64,000 nucleotides of DNA from Halobaculum gomorrense (lineage in GTDB: Archaea > Halobacteriota > Halobacteria > Halobacteriales > Haloferacaceae): contig NZ_FQWV01000004.1 of the NCBI RefSeq assembly GCF_900129775.1, positions 205,440 to 269,439 of the forward strand, in the 5' to 3' direction. Numbering within the stretch: position 1 is the stretch's first letter; every line of letters starts with the position of its first letter. Shown in pieces: positions 25,731 through 34,132 of this stretch. The position numbers and the translations under genes are program-made. The notes below the pieces were generated by a model. It was not told the origin of the DNA. It ran no database searches and was given only the letters and a program-made list of their open reading frames with translations.

Positions 25731-26591
25731 CTACCGATCGCGTAGCTCGACGTACGACGACCGGAGCGTGACGGGAGTCACGTCGGCCACGTCGGCGGCG
25801 GCAGCCTGCGTGCAGTCGGCTCCGTCGTCGCGCGCGGCGGCGTACAGACACGCCGCCGCGACGCCGCAGGGGTTTCGCCCGTTCGTGAGCCCCTCGTCTC
25901 GGGCGACATCGAGGTACTCTCGGGCCGCCCGTTCGACCGTCGCGTCAAGTCCCAGCTCTGTCGCGAACCGGGGGAGATACTCGGCCGGGTCGATGGGGCC
26001 GACTGGGAGTCCGAGCTCGCGGTTCATCGCGTCGAAGGCGGCGCGGAGCTCGTTGGCGTCTGCTTTCGCGTCGGCGACGAGTTCGCTCCGGGTGCGCGAG
26101 ACCCCCGCGACCCGGCAGGCGACGTACACCGCAGCGGCGGCGAACCCCTCGAGCGAGCGCCCGCAGAGCAGGTCGGCCTCCTGTGCGGACTCGAACAGCG
26201 AACACGCCTGATCGCGCAACGAGTCGGGGAGGCCGGCCGCCGAGACGAGCCGGCGGATCTCGGTGAAGCCGTACACCTTGTTGCGGTCGCGCTTGCTCGA
26301 CATTCGCGCACGCGTGTGTTGTCTGCGCATTCGCGCCCACTGCCGCCGCTTGCGCCCCTTCACGCGGGTGTGGCCGATCTCTGTCGAGAGGCCGCGGTCG
26401 TGGCGCGACCGCGTGAGCGGCGCCCCGGTCCGCCGCGGGTCGCGGTCGTCGTCCGCGAAGCTGCGCCACTCGGGACCGCGGTCGATACGGTCTTCCGCGA
26501 CGACGAGCCCGCACTCGCTGCACACCGCCTCGTCGCCGTCCGCGCGGATTCGACCGTCGCACTCCGGACACACCGTCGTACTCGTTGCCAT
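25731..26591 (-). CDS. tfb: Transcription initiation factor IIB (TFB)
   Basis: A 286-residue general transcription factor. The N-terminal zinc ribbon is intact with C8, C11, C24 and C27, followed by the B-finger/linker (D-R-G-P-E-W-R-S-F) and two cyclin-like repeats (about 105-190 and 200-280). TFB bridges TBP and RNA polymerase at the promoter. Haloarchaea carry several TFB paralogues with different targets; this one has an unusually basic linker (R-K-R-R-Q-W-A-R-M-R-R). The start ATG follows an A/T-rich element of the form CATAAGTAT. It is divergent from the next HTH-like gene. Confidence 0.94.
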   Translation of the reverse strand: MATSTTVCPECDGRIRADGDEAVCSECGLVVAEDRIDRGPEWRSFADDDRDPRRTGAPLTRSRHDRGLSTEIGHTRVKGRKRRQWARMRRQHTRARMSSKRDRNKVYGFTEIRRLVSAAGLPDSLRDQACSLFESAQEADLLCGRSLEGFAAAAVYVACRVAGVSRTRSELVADAKADANELRAAFDAMNRELGLPVGPIDPAEYLPRFATELGLDATVERAAREYLDVARDEGLTNGRNPCGVAAACLYAAARDDGADCTQAAAADVADVTPVTLRSSYVELRDR

Positions 26592-26730
26592 ACTCGAACG
26601 TCGGTCCCGAACCCATACTTATGTGTGGGGGGATCCGCCGGATCCGGGTCGTTCGACCCCGATCGAACGTACCGATAACCGGTACGTTACGCATGATCGG
26701 ACCGTTATGGTAGCTTATCGAACGCGTGTA

Positions 26731-26738
26731 TTTATATC
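26731..26738 (+). promoter_or_regulatory. TATA box of the HTH-like gene
   Basis: TTTATATC lies 22-29 bases before the ATG at 26760. It is a strong promoter in a divergent region shared with the tfb gene. Confidence 0.65.
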
Positions 26739-26759
26739 GGGTGCCGAACGAGAACGCAC

Positions 26760-27275
26760 ATGGACCTCTCAGATATCGCCGCCGGCATCGAGGTGACCGC
26801 GCGCCAGGACGCGCGCGGCGTCGCCGCGGTCGACGACACCGGCGGCGACCTCGCGTCGCGGCTGGCTCCGCATGCCGACTCGTTGGCATGTACGCCCGAA
26901 GCGGCCGAGGTGGTGCTTCGCCACCACGCTCGCGGCGTCAGCGTCGGCGCGAGCGCCCGCGAGGCCGGCGTCGCCGCGATGACGGCAGCGAAGGTGCTCC
27001 ACCGCTGCGGTGTTCAGGGAGTCTGTCCGCTCGCGCCGACCGCCCGGCGCGTCGTCCGCGACTGGCTTGCAGGCGACCTCTCGCGCGCTGACGCGCTCGA
27101 ACTCGCCGGCGGCGACGAGGCCGCGTTCGCGCTCGCCGGCTACGTCGAATCGCACGATCCGATCCCGGAGTTGGCGGATATCGCCCGCGGCGCCCTTGCG
27201 GACGGCGCGAACGCGAGCGTGGAGAAGCGGGACGCGCTCGGGGAGACAATGACTGCGGCCGTCGACCTCCGCTGA
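26760..27275 (+). CDS. Helix-turn-helix-like conserved protein
   Basis: A 171-residue protein. The segment about 55-90 (V-V-L-R-H-H-A-R-G, S-V-G-A-S-A-R-E-A-G-V-A-A-M-T-A-A-K-V-L-H-R-C-G-V) reads like a helix-turn-helix with the second helix following a G-V turn. The C-terminal part is helical. It has no transmembrane segment. The gene starts with an excellent TATA box and is divergent from the TFB gene; the second MinD-like gene lies convergent to it. A DNA-binding role is inferred only from the HTH pattern. Confidence 0.7.
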   Translation: MDLSDIAAGIEVTARQDARGVAAVDDTGGDLASRLAPHADSLACTPEAAEVVLRHHARGVSVGASAREAGVAAMTAAKVLHRCGVQGVCPLAPTARRVVRDWLAGDLSRADALELAGGDEAAFALAGYVESHDPIPELADIARGALADGANASVEKRDALGETMTAAVDLR

Positions 27276-27338
27276 CTCGCGCCGGCGGAATCCGGTCGCA
27301 GCCTGTCAGGGGGCCACTCCGCAAACAGATTCGCTTCG

Positions 27339-28139
27339 TCAGTTGCCGCCGCGAACTCGATCGACGCCGGCGGTGATCCGATCGACGACGCCCCGATCGT
27401 CGAACTCGACGCCGATCTCGGTCTCGAACAGCGTCTCCGCTGCCCGCACCACGCCGGCAGCGAAGCCGTCGCCGTCGAGACACGCGGGCGCGGCGTCGAG
27501 TACGGCGGGTCCGCTCGGGATCACCGCGTCCGCCGCCGCGTCGTCGCCGCCACGCCCGCTCCCGCCGGGGTCCGCGTTCGCCTTGGCGACGGTGACGCTC
27601 GCCGGGTCGGCGTCTGGGGCGTCGATGTCTCGAAGCGCCTCGCGCTGGCGCCGGCGTCCCTCGGCGCCGTGCGCCGTGTCGGGGGCGACGATCGCCACGC
27701 GGTCGACGGCGTGGACCGCGGCGACCGCCGGATTCGTGGCGATCGGCGGCACGTCGACGATCACGTGATCGAAGCGCGCGGCGGCCTCGTTCACCCGGTC
27801 GGCGAGCGCCTGCGCCGCGTCGGGGACGCTCGCGCGGGCGAGCCGCTCGAAGGGCGCGTGCGCCGGCGCGAGCGCGATCCGCCCGTCGACCGGACAGTCG
27901 AGATCGTACAGTCCGTCGGTGAGGGGCCGCTCCGGATCGAGACACAGCTCGGTTCCGTCGGGGTTGATGCGGCCGGGAACGACCTCGCTCAACCCCTGGG
28001 TCGCGTATGCGGCGTCGAGGACGGCGACGGCTCGCTCGTCGCGGGCGAGCGCGGCGGCGCACTCGACCGCCGTTCTGGTCGTGCCCGCGCCGCCGACGGC
28101 GCCGACGAGCGCGAGCGACCGGATGCTGGTGCTGGCCAT
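27339..28139 (-). CDS. Second MinD/ParA-like ATPase
   Basis: A 266-residue P-loop protein of the ParA/MinD superfamily. The Walker A is non-classical: the loop reads G-A-V-G-G-A-G-T-T-R-T, without the usual deviant K-G-G-V-G-K lysine. The switch and B strands V-A-V-L-D-A-A-Y and V-I-V-D-V-P-P-I are visible. Without the loop lysines, ATP hydrolysis may be altered or lost. It differs clearly from the MinD-like protein at 25008-25670. It could be a regulatory or degenerate paralogue. It is preceded by a strong TATA box and its neighbour HIT gene lies upstream on the same strand. Confidence 0.8.
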   Translation of the reverse strand: MASTSIRSLALVGAVGGAGTTRTAVECAAALARDERAVAVLDAAYATQGLSEVVPGRINPDGTELCLDPERPLTDGLYDLDCPVDGRIALAPAHAPFERLARASVPDAAQALADRVNEAAARFDHVIVDVPPIATNPAVAAVHAVDRVAIVAPDTAHGAEGRRRQREALRDIDAPDADPASVTVAKANADPGGSGRGGDDAAADAVIPSGPAVLDAAPACLDGDGFAAGVVRAAETLFETEIGVEFDDRGVVDRITAGVDRVRGGN

Positions 28140-28160
28140 GCGGCGGCTGCGTCCCGATCC

Positions 28161-28169
28161 AATAAATAC
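28161..28169 (-). promoter_or_regulatory. TATA box of the second MinD-like gene
   Basis: The minus-strand element GTATTTATT lies 22-30 bases before the ATG at 28139. Confidence 0.65.
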
Positions 28170-28197
28170 ATTCGCGTATTCGAACGCGGAAACTGGA

Positions 28198-28620
28198 CTA
28201 CGACTCCCCGATCGACGCCGCGATCTCGTCCAACTCGTCGTCGTCCACCTCTGGCCGCTCGCCGGCGGCGACGTGGATGGGACCGCCGCCGTCGCGCTCG
28301 AAGCGCGGGATGATGTGGACGTGCGCGTGGGGGACCTCCTGGCCGGCGTCCGGGCCGTCGTTGACGCCGATCGTGTGGGCGTCGGCGTTGACGGCGTCCT
28401 CGATCGCGGGCGCGAGGTCGTGCACGAGGTCGAAGACGGCGCGCGACTCCTCCCGGGAGAGGTCTGCGACGCGCTGGTGGTGGCCCTTGGGGACCACGAG
28501 GGTGTGGCCGCGGGCCATTGGGTTCGCGTCGAGGAACGCGAGCGCGTCGTCGGTCTCAGCGACCACGCGGGCGGGGATGTCGCCCGCGACGATCGAACAG
28601 AAGATGCAGTCGTCACTCAT
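28198..28620 (-). CDS. HIT family nucleotide hydrolase/transferase
   Basis: A 140-residue HIT protein. The signature H-A-H-V-H-I-I-P has histidines at 98, 100 and 102, the catalytic histidine triad. The N-terminal C-I-F-C (Cys 5 and 8) is a zinc-binding pair typical of prokaryotic HIT proteins. Members hydrolyse adenosine 5'-phosphoramidate-type or dinucleotide substrates; the true substrate is unknown. I start at the ATG at 28620. It sits just downstream of the uracil-DNA glycosylase gene on the same strand, with about 70 bases between. Confidence 0.93.
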   Translation of the reverse strand: MSDDCIFCSIVAGDIPARVVAETDDALAFLDANPMARGHTLVVPKGHHQRVADLSREESRAVFDLVHDLAPAIEDAVNADAHTIGVNDGPDAGQEVPHAHVHIIPRFERDGGGPIHVAAGERPEVDDDELDEIAASIGES

Positions 28621-28688
28621 GCGTACGTCACCCATCTGTTGCCCGGGCGCTTGAAACTGCGGACGGCCGGCGGCATGGTCAGCCGTGA

Positions 28689-29312
28689 TCACGGCAGATG
28701 TTCGGCGATCCGCGCCCGGTACTCTGCCTCGGTCAGGTCGAGCCGCGAGAGCCACACCTCCCGATAACTCGGGTGGAGGACCGGGAGGCGCCTCACCCCG
28801 AGGGTCGGGCAGTCGACGGGGTCGCTGACGCGGTCGAGGAACCCGTCGAGGGCGACCCCCTCGAACGCGAGCAGGGTCGCAGTCGCGTGTTTTCCGGTCG
28901 TGACGACCGTCTCCGGGTCCACGATGTCGAGTTCCGTTTCGAGGTGGCCGCGGCAGTTCCTGAGTTCCTCGTCGGTCGGGTCGCGGTTCCCCGGGGGATG
29001 GCACTTCACCGCGTTCGTGAACAAGCAGTCGCCGCCGTAGCCGAGGTCGGCCATGAGGCGGCGCACGCGACGGCCGGAGTGGCGGGAGGTGTACGCGCAG
29101 CCGGTGTGGTTGCCGCCCTTCCACGTGTCGGCGTCGGGATCGCCCGCGCCGGGCGCCTCGCCGACGACGAGGACGCTCGCGTCGCGGGGGCCGTTACCCC
29201 ACGAAATGCGGGTCCGCGTGTCCACGAGCGCCGGACAGCGCGAGCAGTCCGGCTCGATCACCAGTCGGTCCGCGGGATCGGGATGGTCGATCGGATCGCC
29301 GGGGGCAGTCAC
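28689..29312 (-). CDS. Uracil-DNA glycosylase, iron-sulfur type (family 4/5)
   Basis: A 207-residue enzyme that removes uracil from DNA in base excision repair. It has the motif G-E-A-P-G-A-G-D-P (about 51-59), a C-terminal motif H-P-S-Y (about 180), and four cysteines (23, 26, 104, 120) in the spacing that ligates a 4Fe-4S cluster. Length and motif order match the archaeal family 4 or 5; I cannot separate these with certainty. The start is a GTG at 29312. It lies upstream of the HIT gene. Confidence 0.9.
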   Translation of the reverse strand: MTAPGDPIDHPDPADRLVIEPDCSRCPALVDTRTRISWGNGPRDASVLVVGEAPGAGDPDADTWKGGNHTGCAYTSRHSGRRVRRLMADLGYGGDCLFTNAVKCHPPGNRDPTDEELRNCRGHLETELDIVDPETVVTTGKHATATLLAFEGVALDGFLDRVSDPVDCPTLGVRRLPVLHPSYREVWLSRLDLTEAEYRARIAEHLP

Positions 29313-29361
29313 GCCTGGTCGGTCGTCGTGGCGGGGATTGGCGGTTTCGCTCCGCCGGCGA

Positions 29362-29817
29362 TCAGGGCTCGCCGAGCACCTGATGGCGCCGGTAGAGGTA
29401 GGCCGCGCCGGCGACGATGTTGACGAACCACAGCGCCGAGAGGACCACCCAGACCCCGACGTTCGGGTCCCACTCGGAGTTCGCGCGGACGTACTGGATG
29501 TCGAAGTACACCGATAGCGGGAGCCCGACCCAGCCGATCAGGACGAGCAGCCCGCCGGCGGCCCCGAGGTCGCTGCTGGCGGCCGCCGCGAGCACCAGTA
29601 GCACCCAGATACCCGTCCCCGCGGCGACGCCGTACCACCACGTGTCCGACACTGAGGTCTCGTACCGCGAGGGATCGTGGACATCGCCGGCGGTGCCGCC
29701 GCCGCGGCTGTAGTTGTCGTTGCGGACCCCGCAGTTGGGGCACAGCTCCGAGGCCTGTTTGATCGCCTCGCCGCAGGAACGACAGAACACCTCGTCCGCC
29801 GCTTTTTGTTTGGTCAT
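29362..29817 (-). CDS. Zinc-ribbon membrane protein
   Basis: A 151-residue protein with an N-terminal zinc ribbon (C-R-S-C-G at 12-16, C-P-N-C-G at 26-30) followed by a Ser/Gly linker and three or four hydrophobic segments (about 60-140). This architecture is common in haloarchaeal small membrane proteins of unknown function. A minus-strand TATA-like CTATTATATA lies about 45-53 bases before the ATG. The preceding gene on the same strand is also a zinc-ribbon membrane protein. Confidence 0.8.
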   Translation of the reverse strand: MTKQKAADEVFCRSCGEAIKQASELCPNCGVRNDNYSRGGGTAGDVHDPSRYETSVSDTWWYGVAAGTGIWVLLVLAAAASSDLGAAGGLLVLIGWVGLPLSVYFDIQYVRANSEWDPNVGVWVVLSALWFVNIVAGAAYLYRRHQVLGEP

Positions 29818-29892
29818 GGTTGTGATCGGGGGTCGACGGTCTCGGTGCTTCGGAGGGTGATATATAATAGAACGGATCGAGGGGGTGCGTCG

Positions 29893-30219
29893 TCAGTTGA
29901 CGTACTGGCGCTGGAACTCGTCCTCGGACTTCGTGAGGTAGATGATCCCCTCGATGATACCGATGAGGGCGGGAATCGCCGTCCACGAGAACAGGAGGTA
30001 GATGATCCCTCGTCCCGTGTTCCCGAGGTAGAAGTGGTGACCACCGATCCAGCCGAGGAAAATGGCCAACAGCGCCGCGCTCGTTTTGTCCTTCGAGCTC
30101 GAGGACGACGGGGTCGACTGGCGCACCCCGCACTCGGTGCAGATCTCCGCTTCCTTCTTGATCACTTCGCCGCAGCTACTGCAGAACTGCTCGTCCGCGC
30201 CGGGAGTTGCATTGCTCAT
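29893..30219 (-). CDS. TM2-domain protein with zinc ribbon
   Basis: A 108-residue protein with an N-terminal zinc ribbon (C-S-S-C-G and C-T-E-C-G, about 13-31), a Ser-rich linker, and a TM2 domain of two transmembrane segments (about 47-100) with the family's G-x-x-G-G-H-H-F-Y-L-G motif. TM2 proteins are of unknown function. The downstream gene is another zinc-ribbon membrane protein, so the two could be related by duplication of the zinc-ribbon module. The A/T-rich region upstream (TTTTTATTA) is a likely promoter. Confidence 0.85.
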   Translation of the reverse strand: MSNATPGADEQFCSSCGEVIKKEAEICTECGVRQSTPSSSSSKDKTSAALLAIFLGWIGGHHFYLGNTGRGIIYLLFSWTAIPALIGIIEGIIYLTKSEDEFQRQYVN

Positions 30220-30457
30220 CTTCGTGTCAAACCTTTCATGAACTATAATAAAAATACTGGTTAGTTATCAAATTCGATACGTAAAATATACTGACAGTAT
30301 CTGATTAGTATTCGGACGCGGTTCGATGATCCAGCGAACCGGTCCGGGCGGGTCGTCCCCACGGAGTAGCTCTTCGTGACGCTCGCGTCGGTCGCACTCA
30401 CGGGGATCGAGGTTCACTTCGAGCGGGCGGCAGCCGCGGCGGTCGTCGGGTTCGCGC

Positions 30458-31309
30458 CTACAGCGCGTCGGCCACCAGCGGCGCAACCGACACGTCGCTT
30501 TCGGCGCGTTCGAGGGTGTCGGTCGCGACGACGTGCGTCACGCCCGCGGCGGCCAGCTTCGTGCGGGCGTTGCCCGCGAGCATCCCGTGGACGCAGACGG
30601 TGTACACGTCGTCGCAGCCGCGCTCGCGGAGCGCGGCGACCGCCTCGCTCATCGTTGACCCCGTGGCGATGATGTCGTCGACGACGACCACGTCGCGGCC
30701 GGCCGCATCGGCGTCGCTGGGCATGACGGTCACCTCGCCGGTGTCGTAGTCGCGCACCTTCTCGAAGAAGTCGGTCTCGCCGCCGTCGTAGGCGTCGCGC
30801 ACGTCGACCGCCAGCTCCTCGGCTGAGGCGTCGGGACCGAGGAACAGCGGGTCAGTCAGGTCGACGGGGAGGGGATCGGCCAGCAGCGCCGCGGCCTCGA
30901 GCACCTCGACGGGCGCATCGAAGTACTCGGCCACGTCGGGCTCGTGGGGAGTCACGAGGACGACGCGGTCGGTGCCGGTGGAGACGGCGCGGGCGACCGC
31001 CCGCGCGGAGACGGGCTCGCCGTGCTCGAACGCTCGGTCCTGGCGGGCGTATCCCATGTACGGGATGACGGTCGTGACGGTCTCGGCGCCGGCCTCGCGA
31101 ACGGCGTCCTGCAACTGGAGCAGCTCGACGAGCGCGTCGTTGGACTCGGTCGCAGCGACGACGACGGCCTCCTCGCCTCCGAACTCGGGCACTGAGGCGC
31201 ACTCCTCGCCGTCCGGGAACCAGCGGTACTCCGGCGTGGCGAGCGCGCGGTCGGTGTGCTCGGCGAGGGCGGCCGCGAGCGCCTGCGACGCGGACCCGGG
31301 TACGATCAT
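30458..31309 (-). CDS. prs: Ribose-phosphate pyrophosphokinase (PRPP synthase)
   Basis: A 283-residue enzyme that makes PRPP from ribose-5-phosphate and ATP, for nucleotide, histidine and tryptophan biosynthesis. Visible motifs are the N-terminal R-W-F-P-D-G-E, a P-Y-M-G-Y-A-R-Q-D-R segment in the active-site region, and the PRPP-binding loop V-V-V-D-D-I-I-A-T-G-S-T (about 205-216). The length is typical of archaeal enzymes. The start is the ATG at 31309. The next gene upstream on the same strand, the beta-propeller-like gene, is often its neighbour in haloarchaea. Confidence 0.93.
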   Translation of the reverse strand: MIVPGSASQALAAALAEHTDRALATPEYRWFPDGEECASVPEFGGEEAVVVAATESNDALVELLQLQDAVREAGAETVTTVIPYMGYARQDRAFEHGEPVSARAVARAVSTGTDRVVLVTPHEPDVAEYFDAPVEVLEAAALLADPLPVDLTDPLFLGPDASAEELAVDVRDAYDGGETDFFEKVRDYDTGEVTVMPSDADAAGRDVVVVDDIIATGSTMSEAVAALRERGCDDVYTVCVHGMLAGNARTKLAAAGVTHVVATDTLERAESDVSVAPLVADAL

Positions 31310-31418
31310 ACACGCCGTTCCCGCCGCCGGATACAAACGCGTTCCTACTCGGGCGACGCGTGCGGCGGCCTCACAGCCCGCGGCGGCCGGATCGAGGACC
31401 GGTCGAGTAGCGGCCTCG

Positions 31419-32288
31419 CTACTCGCCCGGCACCGCAACCGCCCGCACGTCGGGGAGCCCGAGCGTCCGGCCGCGCCACCCCCCATCGGCGTACACCCGG
31501 GCCTCTCCACCGTCCGTGACGGCGACGAGGTGGCGACCCGCGAACGCGGCGTCGACGACGCCCGACTCGTCGTGTCGAACCCACTCGGTCGCGGTCGCGT
31601 CGGCGCGCTCGAGTACCGCCGCGTCGGTCGCGGCGACTGCACGCTCGCCCTCGGCGTCGGCGACGACGCAGCGGAACGCTCCGCTCTCCGTGGGGGTTCC
31701 GTCGCCGCCGCCGTCGCCGCCGAGGTCGCGCATCCAGCCGTTCCCGAGGGTGTACAGCGCGTCGCCGGTCACCGCCAGCGGGACGCCGCGGTCGCTCACG
31801 TCCCTGGCGTCGTCGAGGCCGGCGTACTCCAGCTCGCCGTCGGTCAGGCGGTGGACGCCGTCGCCGGCGGCGACGAGCCGACCGTCCAGTCGGCGGGGGT
31901 CCTCGACGGCGCCGACGGCGGTCCACGACGCCCCGGTTCCCGCCCCGTTCGCGTCGTCGTCCGCCTCCCCGTTGGAGTCGCCGGCGAGCAGCGAGACCGT
32001 GCCGTCGGGCGCCGCCGCGATCACGCCGTCGCCGGTGACCGCGACCGCGACGGCGGGACCGTGTCCCGTCGGCTCGAAGTCGCCCACGAGCACGTCCTCG
32101 TCGGTGGCGACCGCGACGGCGTCGCCCCGGGCGGCCGCATCACGGGCGTCACAGCGGTGTTCGATCCCGAACTCGCCGACAATGTCGCCCGACAGCGAGA
32201 TGCCGACCACTCCGATCGAGGAGGCGGCAAGCGCCCGCACCACGTCGTCACGCTCCGTGAACACGCGCTTCTCGGCGATCGTAGGCAT
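31419..32288 (-). CDS. HVO_0234-like beta-propeller protein
   Basis: A 289-residue protein with repeated short beta-strand patterns (V-A-V-A-T-D-E-D, V-A-V-A-V-T-G-D-G, A-V-T-G-D-A-L-Y, V-A-V-T-D-G-G), suggesting a beta-propeller. I recall it as the HVO_0234 family in haloarchaea, not checked. No enzymatic motif is visible and there is no signal peptide. A TATA-like element CTTATTCG lies about 25 bases before the ATG. It is divergent from the thiolase gene and upstream of prs. Confidence 0.75.
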   Translation of the reverse strand: MPTIAEKRVFTERDDVVRALAASSIGVVGISLSGDIVGEFGIEHRCDARDAAARGDAVAVATDEDVLVGDFEPTGHGPAVAVAVTGDGVIAAAPDGTVSLLAGDSNGEADDDANGAGTGASWTAVGAVEDPRRLDGRLVAAGDGVHRLTDGELEYAGLDDARDVSDRGVPLAVTGDALYTLGNGWMRDLGGDGGGDGTPTESGAFRCVVADAEGERAVAATDAAVLERADATATEWVRHDESGVVDAAFAGRHLVAVTDGGEARVYADGGWRGRTLGLPDVRAVAVPGE

Positions 32289-32397
32289 ACGCGGGGGTGC
32301 GTCGGCGGGGCGAATAAGTGACGCGAAGCCAGCGCGGTCGGCGGAACTCGGTGCAGCCACGACGATCCGGCTGTCTGGACGACAGAACGTGACAACA

Positions 32398-32411
32398 GTT
32401 AACTAACGTTA
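32398..32411 (+). promoter_or_regulatory. Overlapping palindromes before thiolase gene
   Basis: GTTAACTAAC at 32398-32407 is a GTTA/TAAC inverted repeat and TAACGTTA at 32404-32411 is a perfect palindrome overlapping it. They lie about 20-35 bases before the thiolase ATG, where a TATA box would be expected, and no ordinary TATA box is present. This fits a repressor operator. Confidence 0.4.
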
Positions 32412-32431
32412 CCGACACCGCAGAGGCACGA

Positions 32432-33604
32432 ATGCCAGAGCCAGTCATCGCGTCGGTGGGTGCCTCACCGATCGGCCGCACGGACCTCCCGGGCCGAGAC
32501 CTGTTCTCGATCGCACTCGCGGAGGCGTTCGACGGACTGCCCGACCCGGCCGAACTCGTCGAGGCAGTGTACGTTGGCAACCAGTCGGAGAGCTACGAAC
32601 ACCAGATTATGCACGGGACGCTTCTGGCAGAGTGGGCCGGCCTCCGTCACGTCCCCGCCGAACGCGTCGAGGGGTGTGCCGCCGCGGGGGCACTCGCGTT
32701 GCGCCACGCGGTCAAGGATGTCCGCAACGGCGACCACGAGGCCGTCCTCGCATGCGGCGTCGAGAAGATGACGTCCGCCGGCACCAGCGGCGCGACCGAC
32801 GCCCTGTCGGCGGCGTTCGACCGCGCCATCGAGCAGCGCTCCGGCGTCACCGCGCCCAGCCAGTACGCACTGCTGGCCCAGCGATACCTCCACGAGACGG
32901 ACGCCACCGAACGCGACCTGGCCGAGATCGCGGTGAAGAACCACGCCAACGCCGCTCGAAACCCTCGCGCCCAGTTTCCCAAAGAGATCGACGTGGACAC
33001 CGTTCTGGAGTCCAATCCCGTCGCCTCGCCGCTGAAACTCTACGACTGTGCGCCGGTCGGCGACGGCGCGGCGGCCGTCCTCGTGACGAGCGCCGAGCTC
33101 GCCGAGGACCTCGGCCGCCCGCAGGTGCGCGTCGCCGGCAGCGGGGCCTCCGCGAACAACATCGCGGTCGCCGAGCGGGATATGACCGACATCGCGGGCG
33201 CTCGCATCGCCGCCGAGACGGCGTACGAGGAAGCGGGCATCGACGCCGACGCCGTCGACATCGCCGAGGTCCACGACGCGTTCACCGTCTGTGAGGCGCT
33301 GCTCGCGGAGGCCGCCGGATTCGCCCCCTCGGAGATGGGGTATCAGAGCTATCTGGACCCCGCAAAGCGGGCCGACGGGTGGACAGACGTGCGGTTGAGT
33401 CCCAGCGGCGGACTCAAGGCTCGCGGGCATCCGATCGGCGCGACCGGACTGCTACAGGCGCTGGAGGCGTACGAACAACTCACGGGTGCCGCGGGCGACC
33501 GCGCGGTCGAGGGCGCTGACACGGCCCTGTTGCTCAACGAGGGGGGTGTCGCGGACGCCGTCACCGTCGGCCACGTGCTCACCACCGCGGAGGGGGCACG
33601 ATGA
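32432..33604 (+). CDS. Thiolase / acetyl-CoA C-acyltransferase-like protein
   Basis: A 390-residue thiolase of the SCP-x/archaeal type. The nucleophile is in the V-E-G-C-A-A-A-G segment (C82), a histidine motif H-D-A-F is present near 275, and the second active histidine is in G-H-P-I-G-A-T-G. In place of the usual C-terminal C-G-G-G there is N-E-G-G, typical of SCP2-type thiolases. It condenses or cleaves acyl-CoA. The next gene encodes a DUF35-type OB protein that overlaps by 4 bases; archaeal thiolases are known to work in complex with such a subunit. Confidence 0.9.
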   Translation: MPEPVIASVGASPIGRTDLPGRDLFSIALAEAFDGLPDPAELVEAVYVGNQSESYEHQIMHGTLLAEWAGLRHVPAERVEGCAAAGALALRHAVKDVRNGDHEAVLACGVEKMTSAGTSGATDALSAAFDRAIEQRSGVTAPSQYALLAQRYLHETDATERDLAEIAVKNHANAARNPRAQFPKEIDVDTVLESNPVASPLKLYDCAPVGDGAAAVLVTSAELAEDLGRPQVRVAGSGASANNIAVAERDMTDIAGARIAAETAYEEAGIDADAVDIAEVHDAFTVCEALLAEAAGFAPSEMGYQSYLDPAKRADGWTDVRLSPSGGLKARGHPIGATGLLQALEAYEQLTGAAGDRAVEGADTALLLNEGGVADAVTVGHVLTTAEGAR

Positions 33605-34026
33605 CCGACCTCGACGCCAGCGACCCGCGGACGCTCCCGGGCTTCTTCGACGCCCTCGCGGAGGGCGAACTCCTGGGCGGGGTCTGTGCGGACTGTGGGC
33701 AGGTCTTGCTACCGCCGCGGCCAGCGTGCTACGCCTGCGGCAGTCGGGCCGTCGATGTCGAACCGCAGTCGCCGGGGGGGACCATCTTCTCGTACACGGA
33801 GGTCCACGCGGCACCGCCGGCGTTCGCGGCGGACGCCCCGTACACGGTCGCCGTGGTGGAACTCGCGGACGGCGGTCGCCTCCTCGGGCGCGTGGACGCA
33901 GACTACGCCGATGTCGCCATCGGTGACCCGGTCGAACTCACGGTGCAGGAACCGACCGCAGAACAGCGGGAGGCCGCGCTGGACTACGAAGCCGACTGGC
34001 CGGTCCACCGCTTCGAACTCCGGTGA
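33601..34026 (+). CDS. Zn-ribbon DUF35 OB-fold protein
   Basis: A 141-residue protein. The N-terminal zinc ribbon holds C-A-D-C and C-Y-A-C (about 29-46), and the C-terminal OB fold (about 60-130) carries the G-R-V-D strand typical of DUF35. In Methanothermococcus the thiolase/HMG-CoA synthase complex uses a DUF35 protein to bridge the enzymes and pass the CoA substrate. Here it overlaps the thiolase by 4 bases (ATGA), strong evidence for a joint complex. No HMG-CoA synthase is nearby. Confidence 0.9.
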   Translation: MTDLDASDPRTLPGFFDALAEGELLGGVCADCGQVLLPPRPACYACGSRAVDVEPQSPGGTIFSYTEVHAAPPAFAADAPYTVAVVELADGGRLLGRVDADYADVAIGDPVELTVQEPTAEQREAALDYEADWPVHRFELR

Positions 34027-34132
34027 GTGGGAGCGGAGTGACGTGTCTCGTCGCCGCCGTGAGCGAACGTCGACTGCTCGGATGCCAGCAAAAAACGGTA
34101 GGTAGGTACGACGCGACCGCGACCGACGGTCG

